A DNA stretch of 64,000 bases from assembly GCA_963816155.1 (NCBI GenBank), contig CAWFJE010000009.1, forward strand, positions 1 to 64,000, written 5' to 3'. The DNA is from JAXGXJ01 sp963816155 (lineage in GTDB: Bacteria; Actinomycetota; Thermoleophilia; RBG-16-64-13). A model generated the notes under the pieces. That model saw only the letters and a program-made list of their open reading frames with translations, was not told where the DNA came from and ran no database searches. Made by a program: the position numbers and the translations under genes. Below, piece after piece: positions 25,028 through 34,091 of the stretch (position 1 is the first letter of the stretch; each line of letters starts with the position of its first letter).

Positions 25028-25295
25028 GCCAGCAGTCGAGTTCGCCGGGTGTTCCACCCCCCTCGAGCACCCGGCGGCTCAACTATCTTGTTCGATCACT
25101 CGCAGTCCTCCCTCTCCTGCGCGCGGCTTCGCCCCCAACCACGTGCAGGCGCTCCCTCGCCCCCCCTCGGTCCCCGTATGTAGCTGGGAGCGACCCAACC
25201 TTCAGCGAGCGCCGACAGGCCGCCTCCTTCTGACGACGCGTATGGGCTACCATCTATTCAGTACCTGCCGATCACACAAGCGAAAGGCGATCGAC

Positions 25296-26645
25296 ATGTC
25301 GGAGAAAGCCAAGCTCACCATCGGTGACCAGACCTACGAGTTGCCCACAGTCATGGGTAGCGAAGGCGAGCGCGCGGTAGACATCAGCACGCTACGCGCC
25401 TCCAGTGGGCACGTGACGCTCGACGAAGGCTACATGAACACAGGTTCGTGCCGCTCGGCCATAACCTTCATCGACGGCGAGCGGGGCATATTGCGCTACC
25501 GAGGCATCCCCATCGAGCAACTGGCCAAGCACAGCACCTTCGTGGAGACCTGCTGGCTCCTGATCTACGGCGAGTTGCCCACAGCGCCGCAGCTCCAGAA
25601 CTGGAGCCAGCTGTTCACCCAGTACGAGATGATCCACGAAGGTCTCTACCACCATTTCGATGGCTTCCCGGCCTCGGGTCATCCCATGGCCGTGCTCTCG
25701 GCCATGATCAATGCGGCCAGCTGCTATCAGCCGGGGCTGCTGGAGTTGGACAGCGAGGCTACTCTCCAGGTCTCCGCGGCCCGTCTCATCAGCAAGCTGC
25801 GCACCATCTCCGCTGCCGCCTACAAGACCTCCGTGGGCCAACCGATCGTGTATCCGAAGCCACACCTGGATTACTGCAGCAACTTCCTCCACATGATGTT
25901 CTCCCTCCCCTTCAGCGACTACGAAGCCCCGCCGGAGATCGTGGACGCGTTGCAGCTCATCCTGATCCTCCACGCCGACCACGAACAGAATTGCTCCACG
26001 AGCACCGTGCGCATGGTTGCCTCGTCGGGAGCCAACATGTTCGCCTGTTGCGCCGCTGCGGTGTGCGCCTTGTGGGGCCCACTGCATGGTGGAGCCAATA
26101 CGGCCGTGATCGAGATGCTGCAGCGACTGCATGACCAGAACATTGATCTGAAGGACTACATCGCCGAGGTGAAGCGCAAGGATTCCAAGCTCCGTCTGGC
26201 GGGCTTCGGCCACCGCGTGTACAAGAGCTACGACCCCCGAGCAAGTATCCTCAAGGAGCGCGCCGACAGCCTGCTCAAGACGCTCAAGCGGCCGGACCCC
26301 CTACTCGAGATCGCGAGGCGGCTGGAGGACATCGCTCTCAGCGACTCTTACTTCATCGAGCGCCAACTCTACCCGAATGTCGACTTCTACTCGGGCATCC
26401 TGCTGCGAGAGATGGGCATCCCTGTGGACATGTTCACAGTCATGTTCGCCATGGGGCGGATGCCGGGCTGGATCGCCAACTGGAAAGAGGTGCGCGACAC
26501 GGAGAACCATCTCTACAGACCCCGGCAGGTCTACATCGGAGACACCGTGCGCGACTATGTGCCCGCGCGCGAGCGACCGGATATGTCCTGTCTCGTACCC
26601 GTGCGGACCGACGGGGTTCTGACCTGTGAAGGGCAGGCCGACTAA
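25296..26645 (+). CDS. gltA: Citrate synthase
   Basis: 449 aa from the ATG at 25296 (GAAAGGCG upstream); the longer frame from 24999 begins inside the promoter. Type II citrate synthase landmarks: MNTGSCRSAITFIDG, GILRYRGIPIEQLA, ILHADHEQNCSTSTVRM with the first catalytic His, LWGPLHGGAN with the second, FGHRVYKSYDPR, and NVDFYSGILLREMGIP with the catalytic Asp nearby. It condenses acetyl-CoA and oxaloacetate to citrate. The single-gene unit is controlled by the palindrome-bearing promoter. In an organism with Kor it can feed 2-oxoglutarate synthesis. Its 3' end overlaps the convergent gene by 4 bp. Confidence 0.95.
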   Translation: MSEKAKLTIGDQTYELPTVMGSEGERAVDISTLRASSGHVTLDEGYMNTGSCRSAITFIDGERGILRYRGIPIEQLAKHSTFVETCWLLIYGELPTAPQLQNWSQLFTQYEMIHEGLYHHFDGFPASGHPMAVLSAMINAASCYQPGLLELDSEATLQVSAARLISKLRTISAAAYKTSVGQPIVYPKPHLDYCSNFLHMMFSLPFSDYEAPPEIVDALQLILILHADHEQNCSTSTVRMVASSGANMFACCAAAVCALWGPLHGGANTAVIEMLQRLHDQNIDLKDYIAEVKRKDSKLRLAGFGHRVYKSYDPRASILKERADSLLKTLKRPDPLLEIARRLEDIALSDSYFIERQLYPNVDFYSGILLREMGIPVDMFTVMFAMGRMPGWIANWKEVRDTENHLYRPRQVYIGDTVRDYVPARERPDMSCLVPVRTDGVLTCEGQAD

Positions 26646-28777
26646 GCGAGCCGGCGACGACGGCGCACGAGGAACACGCCCGCGACCACCCCGATGAGCG
26701 CCACCCCGCCCAGAGCCCAGGGCAGATAGTCCTTCAAGGTCAGGAAACTCAGGGCGCCGCTCCACTCGTCGATCACCTGCGCGCCCGCCAGCAGTTCCAC
26801 CTCGAGACTGTGTGCACCGGACTCCTGGCGCACGGTCACCGGCAGTTCCGTCATCCCGGGCTCCAAGAACACCCCCAAGACCGACCCGTCTGGAAAGTTC
26901 ACCCCGTCCCCGCCCAGGCGGACTTGGGCCGTCACCGGATAGTCGGCCTGATTCTCAAGGCGCAGGACGACCACGCCACTCCTGCCCGTGACCCTCGTGC
27001 CGTCCACCCCGGCCACACGCATCTTCTCCAACTCCCCTTCGGCTAGTGCCTGAGCTCGCAGCGCGTAGTCCAGACCCACGGTAGCGACATCGGGACTGAC
27101 CTGGGGCAACGTCCACCAGCGGCTCTCCGCTGTGTAGAGGAGCAGTTGAGCAGTAGTGACGCCGGAGGCCGACAGTCCGGCCACCTCGCCGAGGGCGGCC
27201 ACGGCCGCACGAGCGCTGATGATGCTGTCTAGGAGGGACAACTCGATGTAGGAAGAGACCGGAGCGGGAGACCGGTCTAGAAGAATGGGGCGGGACCCTG
27301 GGGGATGTGTGCCGATGACGTCGGCCAGAGTCACGCTCTTCAGCCACTGCACCTCGGCCAAGGCCACGACCAGAGATCTCATGAACGACAAGGGGGGCAC
27401 GGGCAGGGGGGCGGCCGAAGCCAGGACCAACGCATCGGCCGGAGCAGTGGCCCGCGCTGCCAGTCCGGCACAGAACAAGCCCACATCCCAGGGAGCGCCC
27501 ATGAGAGCGCGCAGGCGACCGTCGGCCAGGATGAGGGTAAGACGCTCGCTCTCAGTATCGCGCGCCCGCGCCGTGACCGCTCCCTCGGCGGGAGGGTCGG
27601 CCAGATCTGCGGCCACGGAACTGTCGACCAGCAGATGATCTACAGACGCCGCGCTGAAGGAACTCAGACCGTCGGTGGAAAGATCGAGGTCGGGTGAGAA
27701 AGCCCCCACCACCGGAGCAACCAGAGGAAGGACTTGCTGGACGACCTGCTTGCCCAACCGCATCTGTCCCGCTCCATCGCCCCACTGCTGAGAGGCCAGC
27801 ACGGCGGCGAACGGCGCCGCGTACGGCGCCGCCAACACGCCGATGTTGCCTGAAGCCGTCGCTCTCTTGAGATCGTCGACGAAGCGACCGGCGCTCGCGG
27901 CCCTCTCGTCCTCTGCGCCGACCTCCTGGACATCGCCCTGCGGTTCGACCGGATCGGCGCGCGAGTATCCGGCCGCCATCTCGCCCAGTTGCGTCAGCAG
28001 GATGGGTTCTATGGCCAGGGTGAAGCGCCAATCCGGGAACTCCCCCGCAAGATCGAGCACATCCCACAGCCGACCCGGCGCGAACGACGACGCCGAGTCG
28101 CCGGCCGCAGAGGCCGCCGTTGCTGCATCTGCACCCGTCGGCGAAGTCGTCGCGGGCTCGGTCGGTCCGAAGCCCAGCGCTCGCTCCAGCCAATCATCGT
28201 AGAAGACCCCGTCGGCGTCCCGGTGCACGCCTTGGACGAGCGGCCACACACACGCTATCTCCAGGGGCTCTCGGTCCGCGACCATCCTGCCGAACCATGC
28301 GTCGCCTTTAATCAGCACCATCTCACCAGACAGATAGACGACGGTGGCCAGATAGGCTCCCGGCTCCGGAAACACCTCAGCCGGAAGGACGGCCATAACG
28401 ACCGCGCTCTCCGGAGAAGCGGCCACGTGATCCGCCGGCGCGGGCCTTATCTCCGGGGTGAGCACAGTGGTCAACGGTAGCAGCAGAGCCGGCTTCCCCA
28501 CGTCCTCAAGACCGACGGGCCCGTAGAGATGCACCACGACCTGAGGAGCGGTGGCAGGGTCCGCCGTAGGGGACAGGATCTCGCCCGGACCTTCCATGAC
28601 CAGACCGACCACCTGGCCGGCGACGCTCAGGTTCCTCGTGGCGACCACACTGAGTTCGCCGGCCGGGCCGGCGAGCGCGCCGTCGGCCGGCACCGCCAAA
28701 GCCGCAAGCAGCAAGACGGCCAGCGCCAAGAGAAGATGATGGGTGAGGCGGCGCAGAGGGTTACCGACGGACGGCAT
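26642..28777 (-). CDS. Large secreted, C-terminally anchored protein (DUF6049-like)
   Basis: 711 aa. An N-terminal signal peptide (HHLLLALAVLLLAALAVPAD) leads a large extracytoplasmic region. One transmembrane helix near the end (WALGGVALIGVVAGVFLV) is followed by a short Arg-rich cytoplasmic tail. CVWPLVQGVHRDADGVFYDD near residue 178 and the layout resemble actinobacterial DUF6049 proteins, often found with envelope genes such as mviN. The region 205-240 is Ala/Thr-rich. No catalytic motif is apparent. It may act in the cell envelope. The assignment is from memory of the family and is moderate. Confidence 0.62.
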   Translation of the reverse strand: MPSVGNPLRRLTHHLLLALAVLLLAALAVPADGALAGPAGELSVVATRNLSVAGQVVGLVMEGPGEILSPTADPATAPQVVVHLYGPVGLEDVGKPALLLPLTTVLTPEIRPAPADHVAASPESAVVMAVLPAEVFPEPGAYLATVVYLSGEMVLIKGDAWFGRMVADREPLEIACVWPLVQGVHRDADGVFYDDWLERALGFGPTEPATTSPTGADAATAASAAGDSASSFAPGRLWDVLDLAGEFPDWRFTLAIEPILLTQLGEMAAGYSRADPVEPQGDVQEVGAEDERAASAGRFVDDLKRATASGNIGVLAAPYAAPFAAVLASQQWGDGAGQMRLGKQVVQQVLPLVAPVVGAFSPDLDLSTDGLSSFSAASVDHLLVDSSVAADLADPPAEGAVTARARDTESERLTLILADGRLRALMGAPWDVGLFCAGLAARATAPADALVLASAAPLPVPPLSFMRSLVVALAEVQWLKSVTLADVIGTHPPGSRPILLDRSPAPVSSYIELSLLDSIISARAAVAALGEVAGLSASGVTTAQLLLYTAESRWWTLPQVSPDVATVGLDYALRAQALAEGELEKMRVAGVDGTRVTGRSGVVVLRLENQADYPVTAQVRLGGDGVNFPDGSVLGVFLEPGMTELPVTVRQESGAHSLEVELLAGAQVIDEWSGALSFLTLKDYLPWALGGVALIGVVAGVFLVRRRRRLA

Positions 28778-28788
28778 AAACGCCGGGC

Positions 28789-29247
28789 TCAGTCCTCTGG
28801 ATACTGGACGGGAGACAGACGCTTGCGGAGGCGAAAGACCGTCCCCTTGAGTTGGTCGTCGCTCTGCTCCACAGAATCGACGAGAGCCCGCACGATCATC
28901 AGCCCCAGCGCCCGCTCGCTAAGGGGGTCAGAGAAGGCACCTTGGGGAAGCCGCAACTCAAGATCGGGGTTGCAGACAGTGAGGGCCCATTCGTCGGGCT
29001 TGACCTCAAAACCCAGCCTGAGAGCGGCCGCCCGCGACCCGCCATTCCTGTATTCGGATCCGGCGCAGAGGACATCGGGCGAGGTGATGAAGAACGAAGA
29101 GATCTCGGAGACCACCAACTTCAAATCGGTGATCGCCTCCTCGTCCCAGCCCTGCTGTGACCCCAGAGACCCAGCCACGAGCCGGCCCAAAGCGAGGTAT
29201 TCCGGTCTACAGGGTAGATCCAGGGACACGCTCGACGGCCCCGTCAC
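28789..29247 (-). CDS. Anti-sigma-type (RsbW-like) GHKL ATPase
   Basis: 152 aa, one HATPase_c domain. The N-box-like DLKLVVSEISSFFI occupies residues ~42-55, a central CNPDLELRL corresponds to the D-x-G region, and SERALGLMIVRALVDSVE is the G-box/lid helix. The canonical N-box Asn is replaced (SSFF), and the D-x-G is degraded to N-P-D. Such serine kinases usually bind and inhibit a sigma factor and are countered by an STAS anti-anti-sigma. Neither partner is adjacent. It starts 12 bp from the DUF6049-like gene and is probably co-transcribed with it. Confidence 0.75.
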   Translation of the reverse strand: MTGPSSVSLDLPCRPEYLALGRLVAGSLGSQQGWDEEAITDLKLVVSEISSFFITSPDVLCAGSEYRNGGSRAAALRLGFEVKPDEWALTVCNPDLELRLPQGAFSDPLSERALGLMIVRALVDSVEQSDDQLKGTVFRLRKRLSPVQYPED

Positions 29248-29424
29248 CTCGACCCCTCACTTACCCTCGACACCATGTTCCCCTTCTCGGTCGGCAGCCC
29301 CCGGTGAGGCTTCTCGGTACTCACGAGTAGACTCTACCCCGTGCGGAGGCGCAGACAAACCGCGCGGCCCGTTTTCCTTGGGACGGAAGCGATTATCCTG
29401 ACCGAGACCCTCCCAGGCAAGACC

Positions 29425-30507
29425 TCAGTCCCAGGGATGTATCACCCCGAGGTCTTCGCCGCAGATCGCGCATCGTCCGTCTCTCAGCCCAGTGCTGTCG
29501 ATCTTCGGCTCGCCCCGCTGGATCACCGTGCGGCCGCATGCCGGGCACACGGTGTTCCTGCCCGCATGTCCGGGAACGTTGCCCACGTACACGAAGCGCA
29601 GACCGGCCGCCTTCCCCAGTGCCATTCCCCGCTCGAGCGTCTTGATAGGAGTGGCAGGAAGGTAGGAGAGTTCGAAATCGGGCAGGAACCTGGTGACGTG
29701 CCAGGGAGTGTCCGGTCCCAGTTCGTCCCTGACCTGGGTCGCCATGGCGCTCATCTCCGCCTCGCCGTCGTTCAGGCCGGGAACGATGTTCGACACCACT
29801 TCCACATGGCACCCATGGACATCCTTGGCACGAACGGCCGCGGCGTGAACAGGTGCGGGATCCTTCACCTTGCTGAGCCGTTCCCATCCCTCAGCGCCAG
29901 GGGCCTTGAAGTCGAACTTGACAGCATCGATAACCGGTCCCACGTAGTCGAGCGCATCCTCGGTGATGTACCCGGCCGTGATGAACGCCGTATAGAGGCC
30001 CGCCACTTTGAAGGCCAGGCAGACATCATGCACATACTCGATCCAGACGACGGGGTCATTGTAGGTGAACGCGACGCCGGCCAGTTTATGCTTCTTCGCC
30101 ATAGCCACGGCATCGGCAGGGGAGAGTTCGGGAAGGCGGGCGGTCTCGGTACGCGGGCTCGCGTGCGAGATCTGCCAGTTCTGGCAACCAGAGCACAGCA
30201 CGTTACAACCGTGACACCCGAGAGACAGAGCGCGCGTGCCGGGATGAAAATGGAACAGCGGCTTCTTCTCGATCTCGTCGCTGATGATGCTCGCCGGCCG
30301 GCCATAGGTGAGACTCACCAGTCCGCCTCCGCGAGCCCCCCGAGCCCTGCACACACCTTCACCGCCCTCTCGGATGGTGCAGTGATGCGGACACACCGTG
30401 CACCGCACCTTGCCCTCCCCGGCAGGCTCCCCAAAGAGAGCGGCGACTTCGGTGGGGCCTGTGCCCTGAGGCGGGCGAGGAGAGTCGTGGTGGTGCTGAT
30501 AGCTCAT
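29425..30507 (-). CDS. amrS: AmmeMemoRadiSam-system radical SAM protein (AmrS-like)
   Basis: About 360 aa from the ATG at 30507; a GTG at 30534 is also in frame. A zinc-like Cys set at the N-terminus (VRCTVCPHHCTIREGGEGVC) precedes the radical SAM motif GCHGCNVLCSGCQNWQI, the C-x3-C-x2-C loop, then the barrel (VAFTYNDPVVWIEYV). The C-terminus has two zinc-ribbon-like Cys pairs (VCPACGR, RCAICGED). A TATACT box at 30525-30520 lies 12 bp before the ATG, giving an almost leaderless mRNA. The usual partners AMMECR1 and MEMO are absent here. The substrate is unknown. Confidence 0.9.
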   Translation of the reverse strand: MSYQHHHDSPRPPQGTGPTEVAALFGEPAGEGKVRCTVCPHHCTIREGGEGVCRARGARGGGLVSLTYGRPASIISDEIEKKPLFHFHPGTRALSLGCHGCNVLCSGCQNWQISHASPRTETARLPELSPADAVAMAKKHKLAGVAFTYNDPVVWIEYVHDVCLAFKVAGLYTAFITAGYITEDALDYVGPVIDAVKFDFKAPGAEGWERLSKVKDPAPVHAAAVRAKDVHGCHVEVVSNIVPGLNDGEAEMSAMATQVRDELGPDTPWHVTRFLPDFELSYLPATPIKTLERGMALGKAAGLRFVYVGNVPGHAGRNTVCPACGRTVIQRGEPKIDSTGLRDGRCAICGEDLGVIHPWD

Positions 30508-30673
30508 AGGCGGGTGCGAAGTATAGCAGCGCACAAGTCTGGCGGAACAGCACGAAAGTTAGACAGAGCAGCCAAATCATGATATCAATGCGCGTTGGCG
30601 TATTGTCACACAGGGGTATTTCGACGAGGCGGCCACAGAAGGCCGACCTCGGACAACATCAGGAGGTACGAAG

Positions 30674-31591
30674 TTGAAGAAGAACAGTGTCATCTGGATC
30701 GCGCTACTGGCCTTGGCGCTGGTCCTCGCCCTGGGCATAGCGGCCTGCGGCGGCGATGATGAGACCACTACCACAGCGGCCGAATCGACCGACACCACGG
30801 CTGCCGAGGAAGCCGGGCTGAACCCGACCGGTCCCGCTGCCGAAGCCGCGGACGAAGCCGTCGCGGCGGTCACCAAGTCCGACGCTATTGAAACGCCGCA
30901 GACCCTCAAGGAAGGGTTCCTGCAGGCAGGCTCCGATACCGCGTTCCCGCCCATGGAATTCTCAGACGGTGCGGGCGGCTACATCGGCTTCGACGTCGAC
31001 TTGTGCGCCGCCATCGCCAAGAAGATGGGCGTGGAGTTGGAGGTTGTCTCCACAGCTTGGGACGGCATCATCCCGAACCTCATGGGTGACCGCTTCGACA
31101 TCATCATGTCGGCCATGAGCATCACTCCAGAGCGGGAAGAGCAGATCAACTTCACTGATCCCTACCTGCCCGGCATCCTCGCGATTTCCGCTCCCAAGGA
31201 TGCCCCTGTGGCAGAGGCCGCCGAGTTGGAAGGCAAGGTCGTGGGCGTGCAGGTCGACACCACCGGCCAGTTTGCGGTCGAAGAGATCGCAGGCGTCAAG
31301 GAGATCAAGAAGTATGGCACCATCCTCGAGGCTTTCATGGACATGGACGCCGGCCGGGTGGAAGCTGTAGTCAATGACGAGCCTGTGAACGCGTACGTCA
31401 TCGCCACCAACACGTCCTACAACGAGAAGTTCGCCAACACCGGCGGCATCGTGACGGACAACAGCTACGGGTACGCCATCAAGAAGGAGAACACCGCTCT
31501 GCAGGCGGCGATGAATATCGCTCTGCAAGAACTGCGTGACGAAGGCGTGTACCAGAAGCTTCTCGACAAGTGGGGGCTGACCGGTAACTGA
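30674..31591 (+). CDS. Amino-acid ABC transporter substrate-binding lipoprotein
   Basis: 305 aa, TTG start with AGGAGGT six bases upstream. The signal peptide ends in a lipobox (LGIAACGGDD, Cys about residue 25), followed by a Thr/Ala/Glu linker of ~50 residues. The family 3 solute-binding domain follows: GSDTAFPPMEFSDGAGGYIG, FDIIMSAMSITPEREEQINF (quoted in part) and VEAVVNDEPVNAYVIATN. It should capture a polar amino acid outside the membrane for the permease and ATPase downstream. The exact amino acid is not clear. A strong hairpin follows the gene and probably boosts its expression over the others. Confidence 0.92.
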   Translation: MKKNSVIWIALLALALVLALGIAACGGDDETTTTAAESTDTTAAEEAGLNPTGPAAEAADEAVAAVTKSDAIETPQTLKEGFLQAGSDTAFPPMEFSDGAGGYIGFDVDLCAAIAKKMGVELEVVSTAWDGIIPNLMGDRFDIIMSAMSITPEREEQINFTDPYLPGILAISAPKDAPVAEAAELEGKVVGVQVDTTGQFAVEEIAGVKEIKKYGTILEAFMDMDAGRVEAVVNDEPVNAYVIATNTSYNEKFANTGGIVTDNSYGYAIKKENTALQAAMNIALQELRDEGVYQKLLDKWGLTGN

Positions 31592-31639
31592 TCGGGCGCC
31601 CAGAGTAGTCGACATCAACGAACACCTCGCGGCAAGAGC

Positions 31640-31679
31640 AACACGGAGGGCCGAAGCTGACGCTTCGGCCCTCCGTGTT
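31640..31679 (+). terminator. Perfect 18-bp hairpin between binding protein and permease genes
   Basis: AACACGGAGGGCCGAAGC and its exact complement are separated by a TGAC loop. There is no run of T after the stem, so full intrinsic termination is doubtful. In ABC operons such intercistronic stems stabilise or partly end the message for the abundant binding protein. Confidence 0.7.
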
Positions 31680-31726
31680 CTCCAGACAGTGCCGGCGGGT
31701 ATGGCAAGCAGCGCGTAGGGGGTAGC

Positions 31727-32449
31727 ATGGGCGATCTGGCGAGTGCCTTCTTCGATCCAGAGATATTCAAGGAGTCTATCTGGCTCCTGGTTAAGACCCT
31801 TCCCGTGGTCATCGAGGTGCTCGTTTTCGGGGTCATCTTCTCCTATGCCTGGGGCTTGGTGCTGGCTCTGATCCGGCTATCCCGCTTCAAGACCCTTCGG
31901 TGGCTCAGCGGGGCCTATATCGACTTCTTCCGCGGGCTACCGCTGCTGCTGCTGCTGATCTTCATCTACTCAGGCCTGGCCATCGCCGGCATCAGGCTGA
32001 CCTCGCTGATGTCGGCCGTCCTTGCGCTGACCTTGTGCTACGGAGCCTACTCTGCGGAGATATTCCGGGCGGGCATCCAGGCCATACCAAAGGGCCAGAC
32101 GGAAGCCGCGCACTCCCTGGGCATGACCACGGGGCAGACCATGCGCTACGTGATTGTCCCTCAAGCCGTCAAGCTGGTGATACCGCCCCTGACCAATGAG
32201 TTCATCGCCATGATCAAGGACACGGCACTCCTTTCCGTTATCGCGGTGCCGGAGATCCTGTTCACTGCCAAAGAGAAGATGGGGGTGGTCGCCAATCCGA
32301 CTCCCCTCACCGTCGCGGCCATCATCTACGTCCTCTTCACTATCCCTCTGATCAGACTCGCGTCCAGACTGGAGAAGCGGGGTGGGAGGCGACCGGTCGC
32401 CGCTGCGACACCGGAAGTGGAGATCCCGCATGGGGGTGAGATGCATTGA
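31727..32449 (+). CDS. Amino-acid ABC transporter permease
   Basis: 240 aa with about five transmembrane helices. The HisM/GlnP permease signature is present: YIDFFRGLPLLLLLIFIY, AYSAEIFRAGIQAIPKGQTE (EAA loop) and EAAHSLGMTTGQTMRYVIVP. The family typically works as a homo- or heterodimer in polar amino-acid uptake; only one permease gene is here, so a homodimer is likely. Its stop overlaps the ATPase gene start by 4 bp. It lies 135 bp after the binding-protein gene, beyond the hairpin. Confidence 0.92.
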   Translation: MGDLASAFFDPEIFKESIWLLVKTLPVVIEVLVFGVIFSYAWGLVLALIRLSRFKTLRWLSGAYIDFFRGLPLLLLLIFIYSGLAIAGIRLTSLMSAVLALTLCYGAYSAEIFRAGIQAIPKGQTEAAHSLGMTTGQTMRYVIVPQAVKLVIPPLTNEFIAMIKDTALLSVIAVPEILFTAKEKMGVVANPTPLTVAAIIYVLFTIPLIRLASRLEKRGGRRPVAAATPEVEIPHGGEMH

Positions 32450-33177
32450 GCGCCATGATCGAACTCATCGGGGTGCACAAGTCCTTTGACCACCTCAAGG
32501 TGCTGCGGGGCGTCGACCTGACCGTAGTGAAGAAGGAAGTGGTGGTAGTCATCGGGCCGTCAGGGTCGGGCAAATCGACCATGCTGCGCTGCATCAACGG
32601 TCTCGAACACATCCAGCAGGGCAAGGTCATCATCGAAGGTGAGGACCTCCACGGCCCCAAGACCGATCCCAACAAGATCCGGCAGAAGATCGGCATGGTG
32701 TTCCAGAGCTTCAATCTCTTCCCGCACAAGAACGTACTGCAGAACATCATGCTGGCGCCCATGAAGGTACAGAAGAAGCCTAAGCGCGAGGTCGAGACCA
32801 TAGCCCGCGACCTGCTCGACAAGGTAGGCCTGGCCGAAAAAGCCCTATCCCTACCAGAGGAACTGTCCGGCGGTCAGCAGCAGCGGGTGGCAATCGCCCG
32901 GGCACTCGCCATGCAGCCGGACATGATGCTCTTCGATGAGGTCACCTCAGCTCTCGACCCGGAACTTGTCGCTGAGGTCCTCGGGGTCATGCAGCAACTC
33001 GCCGAGGCCGGGATGACGATGGTTGTGGTCACCCACGAGATGGGCTTCGCGCGCGAAGTGGGCACCAGACTGGTGTTCATGGATGGTGGAGTGGTGGTCG
33101 AAGAGGGCGACCCGCGCGAGATGATCACCGATCCCAAAGAGCCCCGCACACAGAAGTTCCTCGGCATGGTTCTGTAG
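32446..33177 (+). CDS. Amino-acid ABC transporter ATP-binding protein
   Basis: 243 aa, the usual GlnQ/HisP length. Walker A is VVIGPSGSGKSTMLRCINGL, the Q-loop region GMVFQSFNLFPHK, the signature LSGGQQQRVAIARAL, Walker B MLFDEVTSALDPE, and the switch His VTHEMGFAREV. The start is a TTG at 32446 overlapping the permease stop; an ATG three codons later is an alternative. It powers the uptake system of the preceding two genes. Confidence 0.94.
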   Translation: MSAMIELIGVHKSFDHLKVLRGVDLTVVKKEVVVVIGPSGSGKSTMLRCINGLEHIQQGKVIIEGEDLHGPKTDPNKIRQKIGMVFQSFNLFPHKNVLQNIMLAPMKVQKKPKREVETIARDLLDKVGLAEKALSLPEELSGGQQQRVAIARALAMQPDMMLFDEVTSALDPELVAEVLGVMQQLAEAGMTMVVVTHEMGFAREVGTRLVFMDGGVVVEEGDPREMITDPKEPRTQKFLGMVL

Positions 33178-33215
33178 CCGCCGAGCACCCTCCCCGCCCT
33201 CTGCCCGGCTCGCCC

Positions 33216-33923
33216 TCAGACTTCCTTCGAATCCCCCGCGGCGTCGACGGGTGAAGCCTCGTCGCTCCCGCCGCGCGCGCCCCTGCGGCGCGAGAAGAGT
33301 CCGCGCACGAAGTGGTAGAACGCCGGCAGCACGGACAGAGCGATGATACCGATGACCAGGTACTCGAGGTTCTTGGCCACGAACGGTATGTTGCCGAACA
33401 GGTACCCGGAGGTCACGAAAAGACCGATCCAGGCGGCTGCCCCGAGCACGTTGTAGGCTACGAAACGATATATCTCCATCCGTGAGATACCGGCCACGAA
33501 GGGGGCAAAAGTCCGTATGAAGGGGAAGAACCGCGCCAGGGAGATGGTCTTGCCCCCGTGCCGCTCGAAGAACGTGTCGGTTGACTGGATATACTCGGGT
33601 TTGATCACTCGGGAGAATCGACCGGAGTCGAGGATGCGCCGACCCCAGTTGCGTCCGATCAGGTAGTTGATGAAATCCCCCAACACGGCGGCAGCGAAGA
33701 GGATGACGTAGAGAACCCACACGTTGAGTCCGCCACCCGATACCGCCGCCAGAGCGCCGGCGGCAAAGAGGAGGGAGTCGCCCGGCAAGAAGGGCGTGAC
33801 GACCAGGCCCGTCTCCATGAAGATGACCAGGAAGAGCAGCGCGTAGATCCAGGGTCCGTACTGCGTGACCCAGTCCTGGAGCACGACATCGAGATTGAGG
33901 AAGAGATTGGTCAGAAACTCCAT
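33216..33923 (-). CDS. DedA-family membrane protein
   Basis: 235 aa with about five hydrophobic stretches. DedA/SNARE-associated (VTT) features: FMETGLVVTPFLPGDSLLFA with the conserved P-G-D, NYLIGRNWGRRIL, the FFERHGGKTISLARFFPFIR segment (quoted in part) with the conserved Arg, and FAPFVAGISRM. DedA proteins are thought to flip lipid carriers or phospholipids and to support envelope integrity. The tail is charged. It stands alone and is convergent with the ABC operon. The lipid substrate is not deducible. Confidence 0.92.
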   Translation of the reverse strand: MEFLTNLFLNLDVVLQDWVTQYGPWIYALLFLVIFMETGLVVTPFLPGDSLLFAAGALAAVSGGGLNVWVLYVILFAAAVLGDFINYLIGRNWGRRILDSGRFSRVIKPEYIQSTDTFFERHGGKTISLARFFPFIRTFAPFVAGISRMEIYRFVAYNVLGAAAWIGLFVTSGYLFGNIPFVAKNLEYLVIGIIALSVLPAFYHFVRGLFSRRRGARGGSDEASPVDAAGDSKEV

Positions 33924-34015
33924 GTGCTCACAGGGTCGAAGTATGGGAGGCGGTCGCCTCCCATGTGGGAGTGTATTCTACAGCACCCCCTATTCGCTAG
34001 ACATAAGGCCTGGCA

Positions 34016-34050
34016 GGCTGCTGAACAGCGAAGCCTTGGCCGCCTGGGCG
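34016..34050 (+). repeat. Palindromic repeat family, partial copy A
   Basis: These 35 bases match 48158-48192 at 34 positions, beginning GGCTGCTGAA and ending CCGCCTGGGCG. The copy lacks the right inverted end seen at 48233-48242. It lies in the 168-bp space between DedA and the next minus-strand gene. Confidence 0.7.
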
Positions 34051-34091
34051 GTCGAGGACGGGCGCGGATCCCCCCTTCGCGAAAGGCTCCC

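Noticed and set aside
24999..25295. 99-codon extension of citrate synthase
   Set aside because: Its first codon lies in the -35 box of the promoter and the sequence lacks family similarity until the ATG at 25296.
33180..33240. tRNA-like sequence around TTCGAATCCC
   Set aside because: It is the coding end of DedA in reverse and no acceptor, D or anticodon stems can be formed around it.
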